From Anaerolineae bacterium (GTDB lineage Bacteria; Chloroflexota; Anaerolineae; JAAYZQ01): 38,906 nt of DNA. Position 1 is the stretch's first letter. Each line of letters starts with the position of its first letter. Made by a program: the position numbers and the translations under genes. Positions 8,509-17,421 of the stretch are shown here, one piece after another. Location of the stretch: NCBI GenBank assembly GCA_016929795.1, contig JAFGIA010000358.1:1-38906 (forward strand), in the 5' to 3' direction. The notes below the pieces were generated by a model. The model saw only the letters and a list, made by a program, of their open reading frames with translations, was not told where the DNA came from and did no database searches.

Positions 8509-8829
8509 ATGAACGAGGATGAGGTCCGGCAGGAAGTGGAAGAGGCGGCCGGGAAGGTCGAGGAAGCGGGCAAGACGGTGACCGAGGAGATCAAGGTGCA
8601 GGCGGAAGACTTGTTCGATACCATCAACAGCATCATCCGCGAGGGCACAGCACGGCGAGTGACGATCATGCGCAACGATAGGGTGTTGCTCGATATCCCG
8701 CTGGTGTTGGGCCTGGGGGCCAGTGTGATCCTGGCGATGTATTTGCCGGTCATTTCGGCGTTGGCTGGCCTGGGCGTGCTGTTGAGCGGAGCGACGCTGC
8801 GCATCGAGCGTGACGAGCCAACCGGCTAG
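8509..8829 (+). CDS. DUF4342 family small membrane protein
   Basis: The 106-residue protein has an acidic helical N-terminus (residues 1-50, rich in Glu and Lys), then the DUF4342 core RRVTIMRNDRVLLDIPL and a hydrophobic segment (about 68-95). The family is widespread and uncharacterised; some longer members begin with a UBA-like domain, which is not seen here. The start at 8509 is preferred over the ATG at 8485 because GAGGAGG lies 7 bases before it. It is divergent from mutL and ends in a bidirectional terminator shared with the kinase gene. The stop is TAG. Confidence 0.8.
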   Translation: MNEDEVRQEVEEAAGKVEEAGKTVTEEIKVQAEDLFDTINSIIREGTARRVTIMRNDRVLLDIPLVLGLGASVILAMYLPVISALAGLGVLLSGATLRIERDEPTG

Positions 8830-8844
8830 CTGTGTGTGGTTGTG

Positions 8845-8884
8845 ATCTCAAGAGGCCGGCTCCCGGGAGCCGGCCTCTTGAGAT
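8845..8884. terminator. Bidirectional terminator, 20-bp perfect stem
   Basis: A perfect 40-base palindrome centred on CCCGGG lies between the convergent DUF4342 and histidine-kinase genes. It lacks a clear T-run but its position fits a shared terminator. Confidence 0.65.
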
Positions 8885-8895
8885 GGTAGGGTGCC

Positions 8896-11800
8896 TCAAG
8901 GTTGCCTGGGCGCGTGTGCCTGTTCAGCGACCCCGGGCGTATCGCCGAGGGCGGCGCGCACCTTGTGGGTGAGTGTTTCGAGCGTAAAGGGTTTGGCTAA
9001 AAAGCCCCGGCCATGGTCTGACACATCGTGGTGGGCGATCACGTCGCCACTGTAGCCGGACATGAACAGAATGTGGACGTTGGGGTGGAGTGCCTGGATG
9101 TGCTCCACCAGCTCCTTGCCGTTCATTCCCGGCATGACGACGTCGGTCAGAAGGAGATGGATCGGGCCGTCGTGCCTCGTAGCCAGGCGGATCGCGTCGG
9201 GGCCGTCGCTCGCGGCCAATACGCGATAGCCTTGCTCGCCAAGAATGTGCGCTGCCAGGCGGCGCACCGAGGCCTCGTCCTCGACGAGCAGAATCGTCTC
9301 TGATCCTGTGGGCAGGTCAAGGGTTATCGCCTCACGGGATGGAGCCGGGGCCGAGATCTGGGCTTGGCGTAGGGGGGGGAAGAAAAGATCGAAGGTGGTC
9401 CCCTGGTCGATTTCACTCGACACCTTGACGTGTCCCTGGTTCTGCGTGACAATGCCATAGACGGTGGGCAGCCCCAGGCCGGTGCCCTCCCCCTGATCTT
9501 TGGTGGTGAAAAAGGGCTCAAAGAGGTGGGCGCGCACCGCCTCGCTCATGCCGGTGCCCGTATCGGTCACAGAGAGTCGAACATAGCGGCCGGGCGACAT
9601 GGATCGATCGTGGGTGCCGGGGTCCCGTTGTACCAGGGTGTTTGTCGTTGCGATCAGGAGCCGGCCGCCACGCGGCATGGCGTCGCGCGCATTGACGGCC
9701 AGGTTGATGATCACCTGCTCCATTTGAGACGGATCGATCTGGATCATGTCGAGTTCGCTGGCGAGGGAAAGGACGAGATCCACATCCTCGCCCATCACGC
9801 GCCGCAACATGTGGCTCAGGTCTGTCACTGTACGGTTCAGATCGAGTACCTGGGGTTTAATGGCCTCGCGGCGGCTGAAGCTGAGGAGCTGCCGGGTGAG
9901 GCGCATACCGCGCTCGCCGGCTGACTGGATGTGTTGCAGGTGGTCGCGCAGCGGATCGGCAGGGTGAAGGGCCCGGTCGATAAGCCGGGTGCCAAGCCCG
10001 ATGATCGTCAACAGGTTGTTAAAGTCATGGGCGACGCCGCCTGCCAGGCGCCCGATGGCTTCCATCTTGTGTGCCTGGACGAGCTGGTCCTGGGCGCTTT
10101 GCAGCTCTTGCAGGCTCCACTCGAGATTGTGGACGAGGCGCGCGTTCTGGAGCGCGATGGCGACCTGGTTGGCAAAGACGGAGAGGGCGGGCACGTCTTC
10201 GGCGTGCAGATCGGTGCCCCACATGGTCATGAGCCCCAGGACGTTGTGCTCGACGCGCAGGGGTAGGTAGGCAGCGGTGTTGCGCGAGTCGATGCCGGCG
10301 ATGCGCGCGATCTCTTCAAAGCTGTTGGGGGGAAGGGAGAGCACGGTGGCTGCTTCTGCGATAAAGTCGGGAACGAACTGCCCTTCGCCCCTCTCGACGG
10401 CACGTGTAAAGGACGTGGTGGTGAGGGGGAGACGAAGAGTGGCGAGGTCTATGCCGGCCAGTGCCTCGGCGCGGGCCAGGAGGTCGGGAGCGAGCGAGGT
10501 GTGGCCCCCCACGATCTCCCCCGAGTCGTGATCGACGAGTGTGAGAAAGAAGGTAAGGCCAAGCCGCCGTAACTCGGTCGAAAGTGTGTCGAGCACCTGG
10601 TCGAGGGCGGGCGTGCTCTCGATGCGCGCCGCCACCTGGCTCAGGGCGGTGAGGAAGGCGTTCGAGCGCGCCAGCTCGTCGGAGCGCTGGCGCTCCGCTT
10701 CGAAGAGGCGGGCTTTTTCAACTGCGACGGCGGCCTGGCGACCGACACGGGTCAGCGCTTCTATCTGTGGGGTGGAGACGGTGGATGAACTGGTGCCGAC
10801 CAGGATCGTCCCGACCGTCATGCCTTTGACCTGCATGGGCACATTGACCAGGGTGTGCAAGCCGAGCATCCTCTGGATCGCGGTGGCGACAGGGCGTGGG
10901 ATCCAGGGGGCAACACAGTCGGCCAACGAGTGGCCGGTTATCATCTCGCCGTCGAGCACGCGGTCGACGATCGGGTCGTCGCCCCTGGTGTATGACACGG
11001 CATAGTGCGCCCCGTCCCGGCCGGTTTCACGCGGGTGGAGAATGGTGAGCAGGTGGGCCAGGAGTTTGGGGGAGGGGGGCGGATGGAGGGCAAGGCCACG
11101 AAAGGCGCCCTCGGCCTCGTCATAGCGGGTGACGAGGGCGAAATCGTGACCGAGGCGGGTGACGATTCCCTCTGCCACGCTGTTCATGACGGCCGGCAGT
11201 TCTTCCAGGCGGAGCAAAGCATCGGTAATGTGCTGCAAGTTTTCGAGTTCGGCGACAGAGCGGCGCAGCTTTTCTTCCATCTCTTTGCGCGCGGTGATAT
11301 CGTGTGCCACCACCCTCGCGCGCAAGGTGCCATTGGTGTCGGTCAAGATCTGCGCGTTGAGCAGCGCCCAAAGCTCGCGACCATTCTTGCTTCGGATGCG
11401 GTATTCGACAACGCCTCGCGTGACCGATTCACCCAGCAGCTCATCCAGGCGCGAGACAATTGCTTCCTTGCCTACAAAAGGCAGGATTTCCAATGGGTTC
11501 ATGGCCAATAGTTCATCGCGCGTGTAGCCCAGTTGATTGACGATGATGTCGTTCACAGAGATAAACCGAAAGTTGGTGAGATCGATCTCACAGATGCCAG
11601 CAGGCGCAGAGTTGACGAGTTGCTCGTAACGGGCAACGAGATCCTCGAGGTGGTTTTGATAGTTGCTGACCTCGCTGGCATATTCACGCGCGTGGGCCAG
11701 TGCGTGCTCGAACTGGGTGGTGACCACCACCTGCAAGAGTGTGACGCTGGTGAAAAAGACGGCGGACATGATCGTGCCGACGGCCACCACGTCAGCAGCC

Positions 11801-12249
11801 CGGTCTCCCGCTATCCAGCTCACGACCACGTGCACCACAAGGCTAAGGCCCACCGTAAACCATTGGGCACGGATGCCATGCAGGATGCCGGCGAGCATGA
11901 TGGCCAGGATATAGAACACCACCGTACTGCCAAAGCCGCCAAGGTAGCTCAGAGAGGCGCCATTCACGAGGAGGGCAGCCGGCAACAGATAGGTGCCTGC
12001 CCGCCAGCGTCCAGTATACACAAGCCAGGCAGCAATCACCACCGGCAGGTCGATAAGCAAGGCCTGGATGACTGAGGAGAACCAGAAGAGGCCGGCGGCC
12101 CAGCCAAGGAAAACCAGTAGCGTGACGGCGATCACGCTGATCTCCATCATGACCAGGATGATCCGCGTCAGGCGCTCGTGCCGCGCCTCGTCGGGGTCGA
12201 GCTCACCAGGCTCTGTCAACCGTCGCCATAGATCGTGCAAGGCGTTCAT
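8896..12249 (-). CDS. Membrane hybrid histidine kinase (PAS, GAF, GAF, HisKA, HATPase, receiver)
   Basis: The 1117-residue protein has about six N-terminal membrane helices (residues 25-190), a PAS domain (about 215-335, ending VVAHDITARKEMEEKL) and two GAF-like domains (about 345-715). The HisKA phosphoacceptor region is GGVAHDFNNLL, followed by an HATPase with NLAVNARDAMP, DTGTGM and GTGLGLPTVYG. A C-terminal receiver (about 984-1105) carries the acidic pair VEDE and phosphoacceptor D in LTDVVMPGMNG. Such kinases autophosphorylate and pass phosphate to their own receiver. No DNA-binding output is encoded, so a separate phosphotransfer partner is expected. It begins 16 bases after the mutS stop with GAAGGA upstream; the longer frame to 12387 would overlap mutS. 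Ligand unknown. Confidence 0.93.
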   Translation of the reverse strand: MNALHDLWRRLTEPGELDPDEARHERLTRIILVMMEISVIAVTLLVFLGWAAGLFWFSSVIQALLIDLPVVIAAWLVYTGRWRAGTYLLPAALLVNGASLSYLGGFGSTVVFYILAIMLAGILHGIRAQWFTVGLSLVVHVVVSWIAGDRAADVVAVGTIMSAVFFTSVTLLQVVVTTQFEHALAHAREYASEVSNYQNHLEDLVARYEQLVNSAPAGICEIDLTNFRFISVNDIIVNQLGYTRDELLAMNPLEILPFVGKEAIVSRLDELLGESVTRGVVEYRIRSKNGRELWALLNAQILTDTNGTLRARVVAHDITARKEMEEKLRRSVAELENLQHITDALLRLEELPAVMNSVAEGIVTRLGHDFALVTRYDEAEGAFRGLALHPPPSPKLLAHLLTILHPRETGRDGAHYAVSYTRGDDPIVDRVLDGEMITGHSLADCVAPWIPRPVATAIQRMLGLHTLVNVPMQVKGMTVGTILVGTSSSTVSTPQIEALTRVGRQAAVAVEKARLFEAERQRSDELARSNAFLTALSQVAARIESTPALDQVLDTLSTELRRLGLTFFLTLVDHDSGEIVGGHTSLAPDLLARAEALAGIDLATLRLPLTTTSFTRAVERGEGQFVPDFIAEAATVLSLPPNSFEEIARIAGIDSRNTAAYLPLRVEHNVLGLMTMWGTDLHAEDVPALSVFANQVAIALQNARLVHNLEWSLQELQSAQDQLVQAHKMEAIGRLAGGVAHDFNNLLTIIGLGTRLIDRALHPADPLRDHLQHIQSAGERGMRLTRQLLSFSRREAIKPQVLDLNRTVTDLSHMLRRVMGEDVDLVLSLASELDMIQIDPSQMEQVIINLAVNARDAMPRGGRLLIATTNTLVQRDPGTHDRSMSPGRYVRLSVTDTGTGMSEAVRAHLFEPFFTTKDQGEGTGLGLPTVYGIVTQNQGHVKVSSEIDQGTTFDLFFPPLRQAQISAPAPSREAITLDLPTGSETILLVEDEASVRRLAAHILGEQGYRVLAASDGPDAIRLATRHDGPIHLLLTDVVMPGMNGKELVEHIQALHPNVHILFMSGYSGDVIAHHDVSDHGRGFLAKPFTLETLTHKVRAALGDTPGVAEQAHAPRQP

Positions 12250-12265
12250 CAGGTGCCATCCTTCT

Positions 12266-15007
12266 CTATTCTGTATCGCGTAACCGCATCTGCCATTCGT
12301 TGAGGACGACCAGCGCCTGGACAGGCGTGAGGTTGGCGATGTCGAGTGCGCGCAGCTCGCGCACGATTTCCTCCGCCCTGGCCCCATCGCCGGTGGGTAT
12401 GCTCAGGCGTGCCGGCGGCTCGTGCACGGCCGCCACCGCTCCTATCTGGGCGGTCTCGGGCTGCCCGCCGTCCTTGAAATGATCCATGATCCGCGAGGCA
12501 TGGTCCACCACCTCGGGCGGAACGCCTGCCAGGCGCGCGACGTGGAGCCCATAGCTGCGGTCTGTGCTGCCCGGCACCAGGCGTCTCAGAAAGATGACGT
12601 CTCCCTCGCGCTCGGCGACGGCCAGGTGGTAGTTGCGCGCGGCGGGCAAATAGCCTGGCAGATCGGTCAGCTCGTGGTAGTGGGTGGCAAAGAGGCAGCG
12701 CGCCCCGGCGCGATCGTGCAGGTCGGCAGCGACGGCCCAGGCCAGGCTCATGCCATCGTACGTCGAGGTGCCCCGGCCGACCTCGTCGAGGATGACCAGG
12801 CTGCGACGGGTGGCGTGGGCGAGGATGTGGGCGGTCTCGGCCATCTCGACCAGGAAGGTGCTGCGCCCGTGGGCAATGTCGTCGCTGGCGCCCACACGGG
12901 CAAAGATCCTGTCGGCCATGCCGACGTGCGCCGACGCAGCGGGCACAAAGCTGCCGATCTGGGCCATGAGTAAAATGAGCGCCACCTGGCGTACCAAGAC
13001 GCTCTTGCCGGCCATGTTGGGGCCGGTGATGATCAAGAGGCGCTCGTCGTGGTCGAGGTGGGTGTCGTTGGCGATGAACGGCTCGCCGGCAGGAAGCATC
13101 CGCTCCACGACGGGATGGCGCCCCTCCCGAATGTCGACTATGTCGCTACTGTCGACGCGGGGCCGGGTGTAGCTATGGCGGGCTGCCACCTCGGCCAGCG
13201 CGGTGAGGACGTCGACCTCGGCCAGTACGCGGGCGGCAGCCAGCAAGCGCGCGGATTCGCCGGCGACCTGGCTGCGAAGCTGCACAAAGAGATCGTATTC
13301 GAGATCGTCGGCCCGATCCTCGGCGGCGAGGATCTCGGATTCTCGTGCCTGGAGGGCAGGCGTGACAAAGCGCTCGGCACCGCGCACTGTGGCGCGCCGT
13401 TCATACTCGGGAGGTATCTTGGCCAGGTGGCTGCGCGTCACCTCGATGAAAAAGCCAAACACCTGGTTGTACTTGACGCGCAGGTTGGGAATGTCGAGGC
13501 GCTCCCGCTCTGAGGTCTCGAATTGGGCCAGCCAATCACGGCCAGCGCTGGCCGACGTGCGCAGCGCATCGAGGTCCGTGTCGTAGCCACGGCGAAAGAG
13601 GCCGCCCTCGCGGATCAGGACCGGCGGGCGCTCGACGAGGGCGGCGTCGATCATCCCGGCGACGTCTGAAAGGCTGTCCAGGCTGGCGTCGAGGGCACGC
13701 AGGCGGGCTGAGGTGGCAGCCGCAAGCAGGGCCTTGATGCGCGGGATGCGGCCCAGCGAGCGGCCGAGCGCCGCCAGATCGCGGGCGTTGGCGCTGCCAA
13801 AGCCGACACGACCGACGAGACGCTCGACGTCGTGCAACCCGTCGAGCGCGCGCCGTAGATCGCCGCGTAAAAACGGGGTGGCTTGAGCTGCGGCGGAGGC
13901 CAGGTGAGGGGGAGATACGAGCTCCTGCACGGCGTCAAGGCGGGCCTCGATCATGGCGGCGTCGAGCAGTGGCTGGTGGATCCAGCGGTGGAGCAGGCGC
14001 GTGCCCATGGCCGTCTCGGTGCAGTCGAGGACCCCGGCGAGGCTGCCCTCGGTACGCCCGTCGCGCAGCGTGGCGGTCAGCTCCAGGTTGCGGCGGGTGG
14101 TGGCATCGAGGGCAACATAGTGGGCCAGGTTGTAGGGTTCCAGCGAGCGCAGGTGTGCCAGATCAGAGACCTGGTTGTGCTGCAGGTAGCAGAGGGCGGC
14201 GCCAGCGGCAGCCACAGCCAGCGGCGCCCCGTCGAGACCAGGAATGGCTTCTGTTCGAAAATGCGTGGAGAGGCGCTGTCGGGCCGTCTCGAATTGGGCC
14301 TCGACATCGGGCACAGAAGAGATACGAATGGCCTCGGGCCCGCCGCCCACCATGGCGCACAACGCCCCGGCCCAGGCTTCATCCGAGGCGTGCGACGCCG
14401 GCAGCACGATCTCGCGTGGTCTCAGGCGCTGGAGCTCTTCCCCGAGCACGGGCCATCCCGCGCCCTGTGTGGCGGCGAACTCGCCTGTGGACAGGTCGAC
14501 GAGGGCGAGGCCGAAGGCGGGCAGGTTGGTAGATTGGGGATTGGTAGCTGGGGAAGATGCGGCACCCACGTCCCAATCTACCAGTCTACCACTCCCCACG
14601 TCACCGGTAACAATGGCCACGAGCAGGCTCTGCTCGCCCTGGGCGAGGAGCTCTTCTTCGACCACGGTGCCGGGTGTGATGATGCGCACGACGTCGCGGC
14701 GGACGAGGCCCCTGGTGCGGCGTGCGTCTTCCATCTGTTCGGCAAGGGCGACTTTGTGGCCCGAGCGGAGCAGGCGGGCGACGTAGCTGGTGACGGTGCG
14801 GTAGGGGACGCCACACATCGGCAGGCGAACCTTTTTGGAAAAGCGGCGGGTGGTGAGTGCCAGGCCGAGGGCGCGCGCGGCGACGCGCGCATCCTCTTCG
14901 AACAGCTCGTAAAAGTCGCCCAGGCGGTAAAAGAGGAGCGCGTCTGGGTGGTGCTGTTTGAGTTCTCTGTATTGGCGCAGCATGGGCGTCATCTCTGGCC
15001 CGGACAT
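12266..15007 (-). CDS. mutS: DNA mismatch repair protein MutS, with a small in-frame repeat insertion
   Basis: The 913-residue MutS has the mismatch-binding Phe-x-Glu in LFYRLGDFYELFEEDA, the Walker A loop GPNMAGKS, Walker B LVILDEVGRGTSTYDG and the signature histidine region FATHYHEL. It recognises mispairs and recruits MutL. Between LLVAIVTGDV and FGLALVDLSTGEF, normally nearly contiguous in MutS, about 27 extra residues (SGRLVDWDVGAASSPATNPQ and more) are encoded by an inverted repeat at 14524-14598; the frame is kept. The start has GGGAGG 5 bases upstream and a strong promoter. The stop is TAG. The hybrid kinase follows after 16 bases. Confidence 0.97.
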   Translation of the reverse strand: MSGPEMTPMLRQYRELKQHHPDALLFYRLGDFYELFEEDARVAARALGLALTTRRFSKKVRLPMCGVPYRTVTSYVARLLRSGHKVALAEQMEDARRTRGLVRRDVVRIITPGTVVEEELLAQGEQSLLVAIVTGDVGSGRLVDWDVGAASSPATNPQSTNLPAFGLALVDLSTGEFAATQGAGWPVLGEELQRLRPREIVLPASHASDEAWAGALCAMVGGGPEAIRISSVPDVEAQFETARQRLSTHFRTEAIPGLDGAPLAVAAAGAALCYLQHNQVSDLAHLRSLEPYNLAHYVALDATTRRNLELTATLRDGRTEGSLAGVLDCTETAMGTRLLHRWIHQPLLDAAMIEARLDAVQELVSPPHLASAAAQATPFLRGDLRRALDGLHDVERLVGRVGFGSANARDLAALGRSLGRIPRIKALLAAATSARLRALDASLDSLSDVAGMIDAALVERPPVLIREGGLFRRGYDTDLDALRTSASAGRDWLAQFETSERERLDIPNLRVKYNQVFGFFIEVTRSHLAKIPPEYERRATVRGAERFVTPALQARESEILAAEDRADDLEYDLFVQLRSQVAGESARLLAAARVLAEVDVLTALAEVAARHSYTRPRVDSSDIVDIREGRHPVVERMLPAGEPFIANDTHLDHDERLLIITGPNMAGKSVLVRQVALILLMAQIGSFVPAASAHVGMADRIFARVGASDDIAHGRSTFLVEMAETAHILAHATRRSLVILDEVGRGTSTYDGMSLAWAVAADLHDRAGARCLFATHYHELTDLPGYLPAARNYHLAVAEREGDVIFLRRLVPGSTDRSYGLHVARLAGVPPEVVDHASRIMDHFKDGGQPETAQIGAVAAVHEPPARLSIPTGDGARAEEIVRELRALDIANLTPVQALVVLNEWQMRLRDTE
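14524..14598. repeat. Palindromic repeat inserted in the mutS reading frame
   Basis: GGTAGATTGGG (14528-14538) is exactly repeated in inverse orientation as CCCAATCTACC (14572-14582). The left arm contains two near-identical 14-base units, TTGGTAGATTGGGG and ATTGGTAGCTGGGG. The right arm, read in reverse, has the same kind of GGTAGA(T/C)TGG units. The segment keeps the mutS frame open. Confidence 0.65.
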
Positions 15008-15024
15008 TGTGCCTCCCTTGTGTC

Positions 15025-15053
15025 ATTATAGCCGAATCGGCCAGAGCGTGCAA
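15025..15053 (-). promoter_or_regulatory. mutS operon promoter
   Basis: TTGCAC (15053-15048), a 17-base spacer and TATAAT (15030-15025) on the minus strand. The leader before the mutS ATG would be only about 12 bases and contains the GGGAGG site. Confidence 0.75.
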
Positions 15054-15093
15054 GAATGGACGAGATCCGGCTCCGATCGCCGCCAGCCGGCGC

Positions 15094-15122
15094 TTGACTT
15101 TCAGGGGATGAGAGGCTAGAAT
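15094..15122 (+). promoter_or_regulatory. dtd promoter
   Basis: TTGACT (15094-15099), a 17-base spacer and TAGAAT (15117-15122), divergent from the mutS promoter. The leader is about 80 bases and purine-rich. Confidence 0.7.
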
Positions 15123-15209
15123 CAGGCAGCGCTTGAGGGGAGAGGAAAAAGGGCGCGCCTGGGACCCAGGGGGCTGCAGAGGGGGAGATGGAGAAAGGGG
15201 GATGAGGAT

Positions 15210-15662
15210 ATGCGAGCGGTAATCCAGCGTGTGAGACGGGGGCGGGTGTCGGTGGCGGGGGAGACCCTGGGCGAGATCGGGCCGGGGCTGGTGATCCTGC
15301 TGGGAGCAGGGCATGGTGACGGGGAGGCGGAAGCGCAGTGGCTGGCGGATAAGGTGACGCACCTGCGCATCTTTGCGGACGCGCAGGACAAGACGAACCT
15401 GTCGCTGCTCGACGTGGACGGAGAAGCGCTGGTGGTGTCGCAGTTCACGCTGTACGCCGACTGCCGGAAGGGGAGGCGCCCGAGTTTCATCTATGCGGCG
15501 CCGCCTGAGGTGGCGGCCCCGCTGGTGGATGTATTTGCGGCGCGGATGCGGGCGAACGGGGTGCGGAACGTGGGCGGCGGCGAGTTCGGGGCGATCATGC
15601 TGGTGGAGATTGAAAACGACGGGCCGTTCACGATTTTTCTCGACACGGAAGGTCTGTTATAA
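15210..15662 (+). CDS. dtd: D-aminoacyl-tRNA deacylase
   Basis: The 150-residue protein matches DTD over its full length: [15 protein letters not shown] at the N-terminus, the SQFTLYAD active-site segment, and near the C-terminus [11 protein letters not shown], the variant of the NxGPVT motif carrying the Gly-Pro that selects D-amino acids. It hydrolyses D-aminoacyl-tRNAs in the cytoplasm and recycles tRNA. The ATG follows a GATGAGG purine stretch. malQ starts 39 bases after the stop, and a TATAAT overlaps the dtd stop codon, so malQ may also have its own promoter. Confidence 0.96.
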   Translation: MRAVIQRVRRGRVSVAGETLGEIGPGLVILLGAGHGDGEAEAQWLADKVTHLRIFADAQDKTNLSLLDVDGEALVVSQFTLYADCRKGRRPSFIYAAPPEVAAPLVDVFAARMRANGVRNVGGGEFGAIMLVEIENDGPFTIFLDTEGLL

Positions 15663-15701
15663 TGGGGCGGCACTGAACATGTGGAGGAGGGAGGACGGTC
15701 T

Positions 15702-17246
15702 ATGAAGTTTCCGCGCGCGAGTGGCATCCTCATGCACCCAACCTCACTGCCGGGGCGGTTTGGGATCGGCGACCTGGGGGATGAGGCGTACCGGTTCGTC
15801 GATTTTCTGGTGTCGGCCGGCCAGAGGTACTGGCAGGTGCTGCCGCTGAGCCCGACGGGCTATGGCGATTCACCCTACCAGGGGCTGTCGGCGTTTGCCG
15901 GCAACCCAATGTTGATCAGTCCTGAAAAGCTGGTAGCAGAAGGCTACCTGTCGCCGGCCGACCTGGAAGATGTGCCCAATTTTCCTGTCGAGCGCGTCGA
16001 CTTTGGCCCGGTGATCCACTACAAAGAGGAGCTGTTGGACAAGGCGTTTGCGAATTTCGCTTTGAACGCGACGGAGAAGCAGCAGGCGGCGCTGGCGCGT
16101 TTCGAGCAGGAGCAGGCGTTCTGGCTGGACGACGTGGCGCTTTTTATGGCGATCAAGGAGGCGCACGATTTGCAGCCGTGGGTCGACTGGCCCGAGGAGA
16201 TTGCGCGGCGTGAGCCGGCGGCTGTCGCCGAGTGGCGCCGGACCCTGGCCTACGAGATCAGGAGCCAGAGATTTCGCCAGTGGCAGTTCTTTGAGCAGTG
16301 GCTGGCGGTGAAAGCGTACGCCAACCAACGTGGCATCCGGATCGTTGGCGACATTCCCATTTTCGTGGCGCTCGACAGCGCCGACGTGTGGGCCAACCCA
16401 CACCTGTGGCAGTTCGACGAGGAGATGGTGCCGGCGGTGGTGTCGGGTGTGCCGCCTGACTATTTTAGTGAGACGGGGCAACTGTGGGGCCACCCGCTCT
16501 ACCGGTGGGACGTGATGGCAGAAAATGGCTACGAGTGGTGGGTGGAGCGCTTTCGCACGGCGTTCACGCAAGCGGACGTGGTGCGCATCGACCATTTCCG
16601 GGGGTTCTATAACTATTGGGAAGTGCCGGGCGGGGCCAAGACGGCGGTCAAGGGGCGGTGGCTGCATGGGCCGGGGGCAGAGCTGTTCCAGACGGTGACG
16701 GGGGCGCTGGGCGACGTGGCGATCATTGCGGAGGATCTGGGCGATTTCGACAAGGAGTCGAGGGCAGGGGTCGACGCGCTGCAGGAGGAGTTTGGCTACC
16801 CGGGGATGAAGGTGCTCCAGTTCGCCTTTTTGACTACGCCACTCGACCCGTTCCTGCCGCACAATTACAGATCGCCGAACTGGGTGGCGTACACGGGCAC
16901 GCACGACAACGACACGATCCTGGGCTGGTACCGGGTGACGTCTACGCCGAACGAGCGCGACTATGCCCTCAAGTATCTGAACACGGACGGGACGGATATG
17001 GTGTGGGATCTGATCCGGCTGGCGTGGGGGTCGGTGGCAAACACGGCAATGACGACGACGCAGGACCTGCTGGGGCTGGGGCACGGGTCGCGCATGAACA
17101 CGCCGAGCACGCTGGGGCCGCCCAACTGGTGCTGGCGGATGCAGCCCGGGGCGTTGACGCCCGAGATTGCCGAGCGGCTGCTGGAGGTGACGGCGATCTA
17201 TGGGAGAAGGTTCCTCGAAGCGCCGCCGGAGGTGCCGGCGGCGTGA
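15702..17246 (+). CDS. malQ: 4-alpha-glucanotransferase (amylomaltase)
   Basis: The 514-residue enzyme belongs to glycoside hydrolase family 77. The nucleophile D297 lies in RIDHFRG, the acid/base E344 in AEDLG and the third carboxylate D402 in GTHDND. N-terminal GILMHPTSLPGRFGIGDLG and DIPIFVALDSADVW are typical of the family. It moves glucan chains between maltodextrins in glycogen or maltose metabolism. The start at 15702 is chosen because GGAGGAGGGAGGA ends 6 bases before it; an ATG seven codons upstream lies within that site. A TATAAT at 15658-15663 with a weak -35 could drive it separately from dtd. The tRNA gene follows 55 bases downstream. Confidence 0.97.
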   Translation: MKFPRASGILMHPTSLPGRFGIGDLGDEAYRFVDFLVSAGQRYWQVLPLSPTGYGDSPYQGLSAFAGNPMLISPEKLVAEGYLSPADLEDVPNFPVERVDFGPVIHYKEELLDKAFANFALNATEKQQAALARFEQEQAFWLDDVALFMAIKEAHDLQPWVDWPEEIARREPAAVAEWRRTLAYEIRSQRFRQWQFFEQWLAVKAYANQRGIRIVGDIPIFVALDSADVWANPHLWQFDEEMVPAVVSGVPPDYFSETGQLWGHPLYRWDVMAENGYEWWVERFRTAFTQADVVRIDHFRGFYNYWEVPGGAKTAVKGRWLHGPGAELFQTVTGALGDVAIIAEDLGDFDKESRAGVDALQEEFGYPGMKVLQFAFLTTPLDPFLPHNYRSPNWVAYTGTHDNDTILGWYRVTSTPNERDYALKYLNTDGTDMVWDLIRLAWGSVANTAMTTTQDLLGLGHGSRMNTPSTLGPPNWCWRMQPGALTPEIAERLLEVTAIYGRRFLEAPPEVPAA

Positions 17247-17259
17247 ACGGAGTGCGTTT

Positions 17260-17288
17260 TTGCACGGTGGGACATAACGTGCTATAAT
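17260..17288 (+). promoter_or_regulatory. tRNA-Arg promoter
   Basis: TTGCAC (17260-17265), a 17-base spacer and TATAAT (17283-17288), 13 bases before the mature tRNA 5' end. It has the same two hexamers as the mutS promoter. Confidence 0.8.
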
Positions 17289-17301
17289 ACTGTGTGTACC
17301 C

Positions 17302-17376
17302 GCCCCCGTAGCTCAGTGGATAGAGCAGTGGCCTCCGGAGCCATGTGCGGGCGTTCGAGTCGCCCCGGGGGTACCA
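17302..17376 (+). tRNA. tRNA-Arg (anticodon CCG)
   Basis: The 75-base gene folds as a cloverleaf. The acceptor 5' strand GCCCCCG pairs with CGGGGGT (a G-U at the first pair). The D-arm is GCTC/GAGC. The anticodon stem GTGGC/GCCAT encloses the loop CTCCGGA, giving anticodon CCG. The T-arm is GGGCG-TTCGAGT-CGCCC, followed by A73 and an encoded CCA. It reads CGG arginine codons. Its 3' end is repeated three times downstream at the borders of the toxin-antitoxin modules. Confidence 0.95.
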
Positions 17377-17377
17377 G
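17361..17377 (+). repeat. tRNA 3'-end core repeat, copy 0 (inside tRNA-Arg)
   Basis: CGCCCCGGGGGTACCAG comprises half of the T-stem, the acceptor 3' strand, the CCA end and one base. It recurs exactly at 21512-21528, with one substitution and one G indel at 20579-20595, and as GCCCCGGGGGTA at 19060-19071. Confidence 0.8.
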
Positions 17378-17383
17378 GACCAT

Positions 17384-17411
17384 GGGGGAACCACCAGAGT
17401 TCCCCCTTTTT
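17384..17411 (+). terminator. Rho-independent terminator of tRNA-Arg
   Basis: GGGGGAAC (17384-17391), a 7-base loop, GTTCCCCC (17399-17406) and TTTTT. It lies 7 bases after the CCA end. Confidence 0.88.
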
Positions 17412-17421
17412 CTTTGTTCCG

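Noticed and set aside
15870..17084. 404-codon minus-strand frame opposite malQ
   Set aside because: Arg/His/Pro-rich composition typical of an antisense frame; malQ has complete catalytic motifs on the other strand.
16969..17394. Minus-strand frame across tRNA-Arg with a YPRGDSNARTWLRRPLLYPL-type product
   Set aside because: This peptide is the well-known spurious translation of the antisense strand of a tRNA gene.
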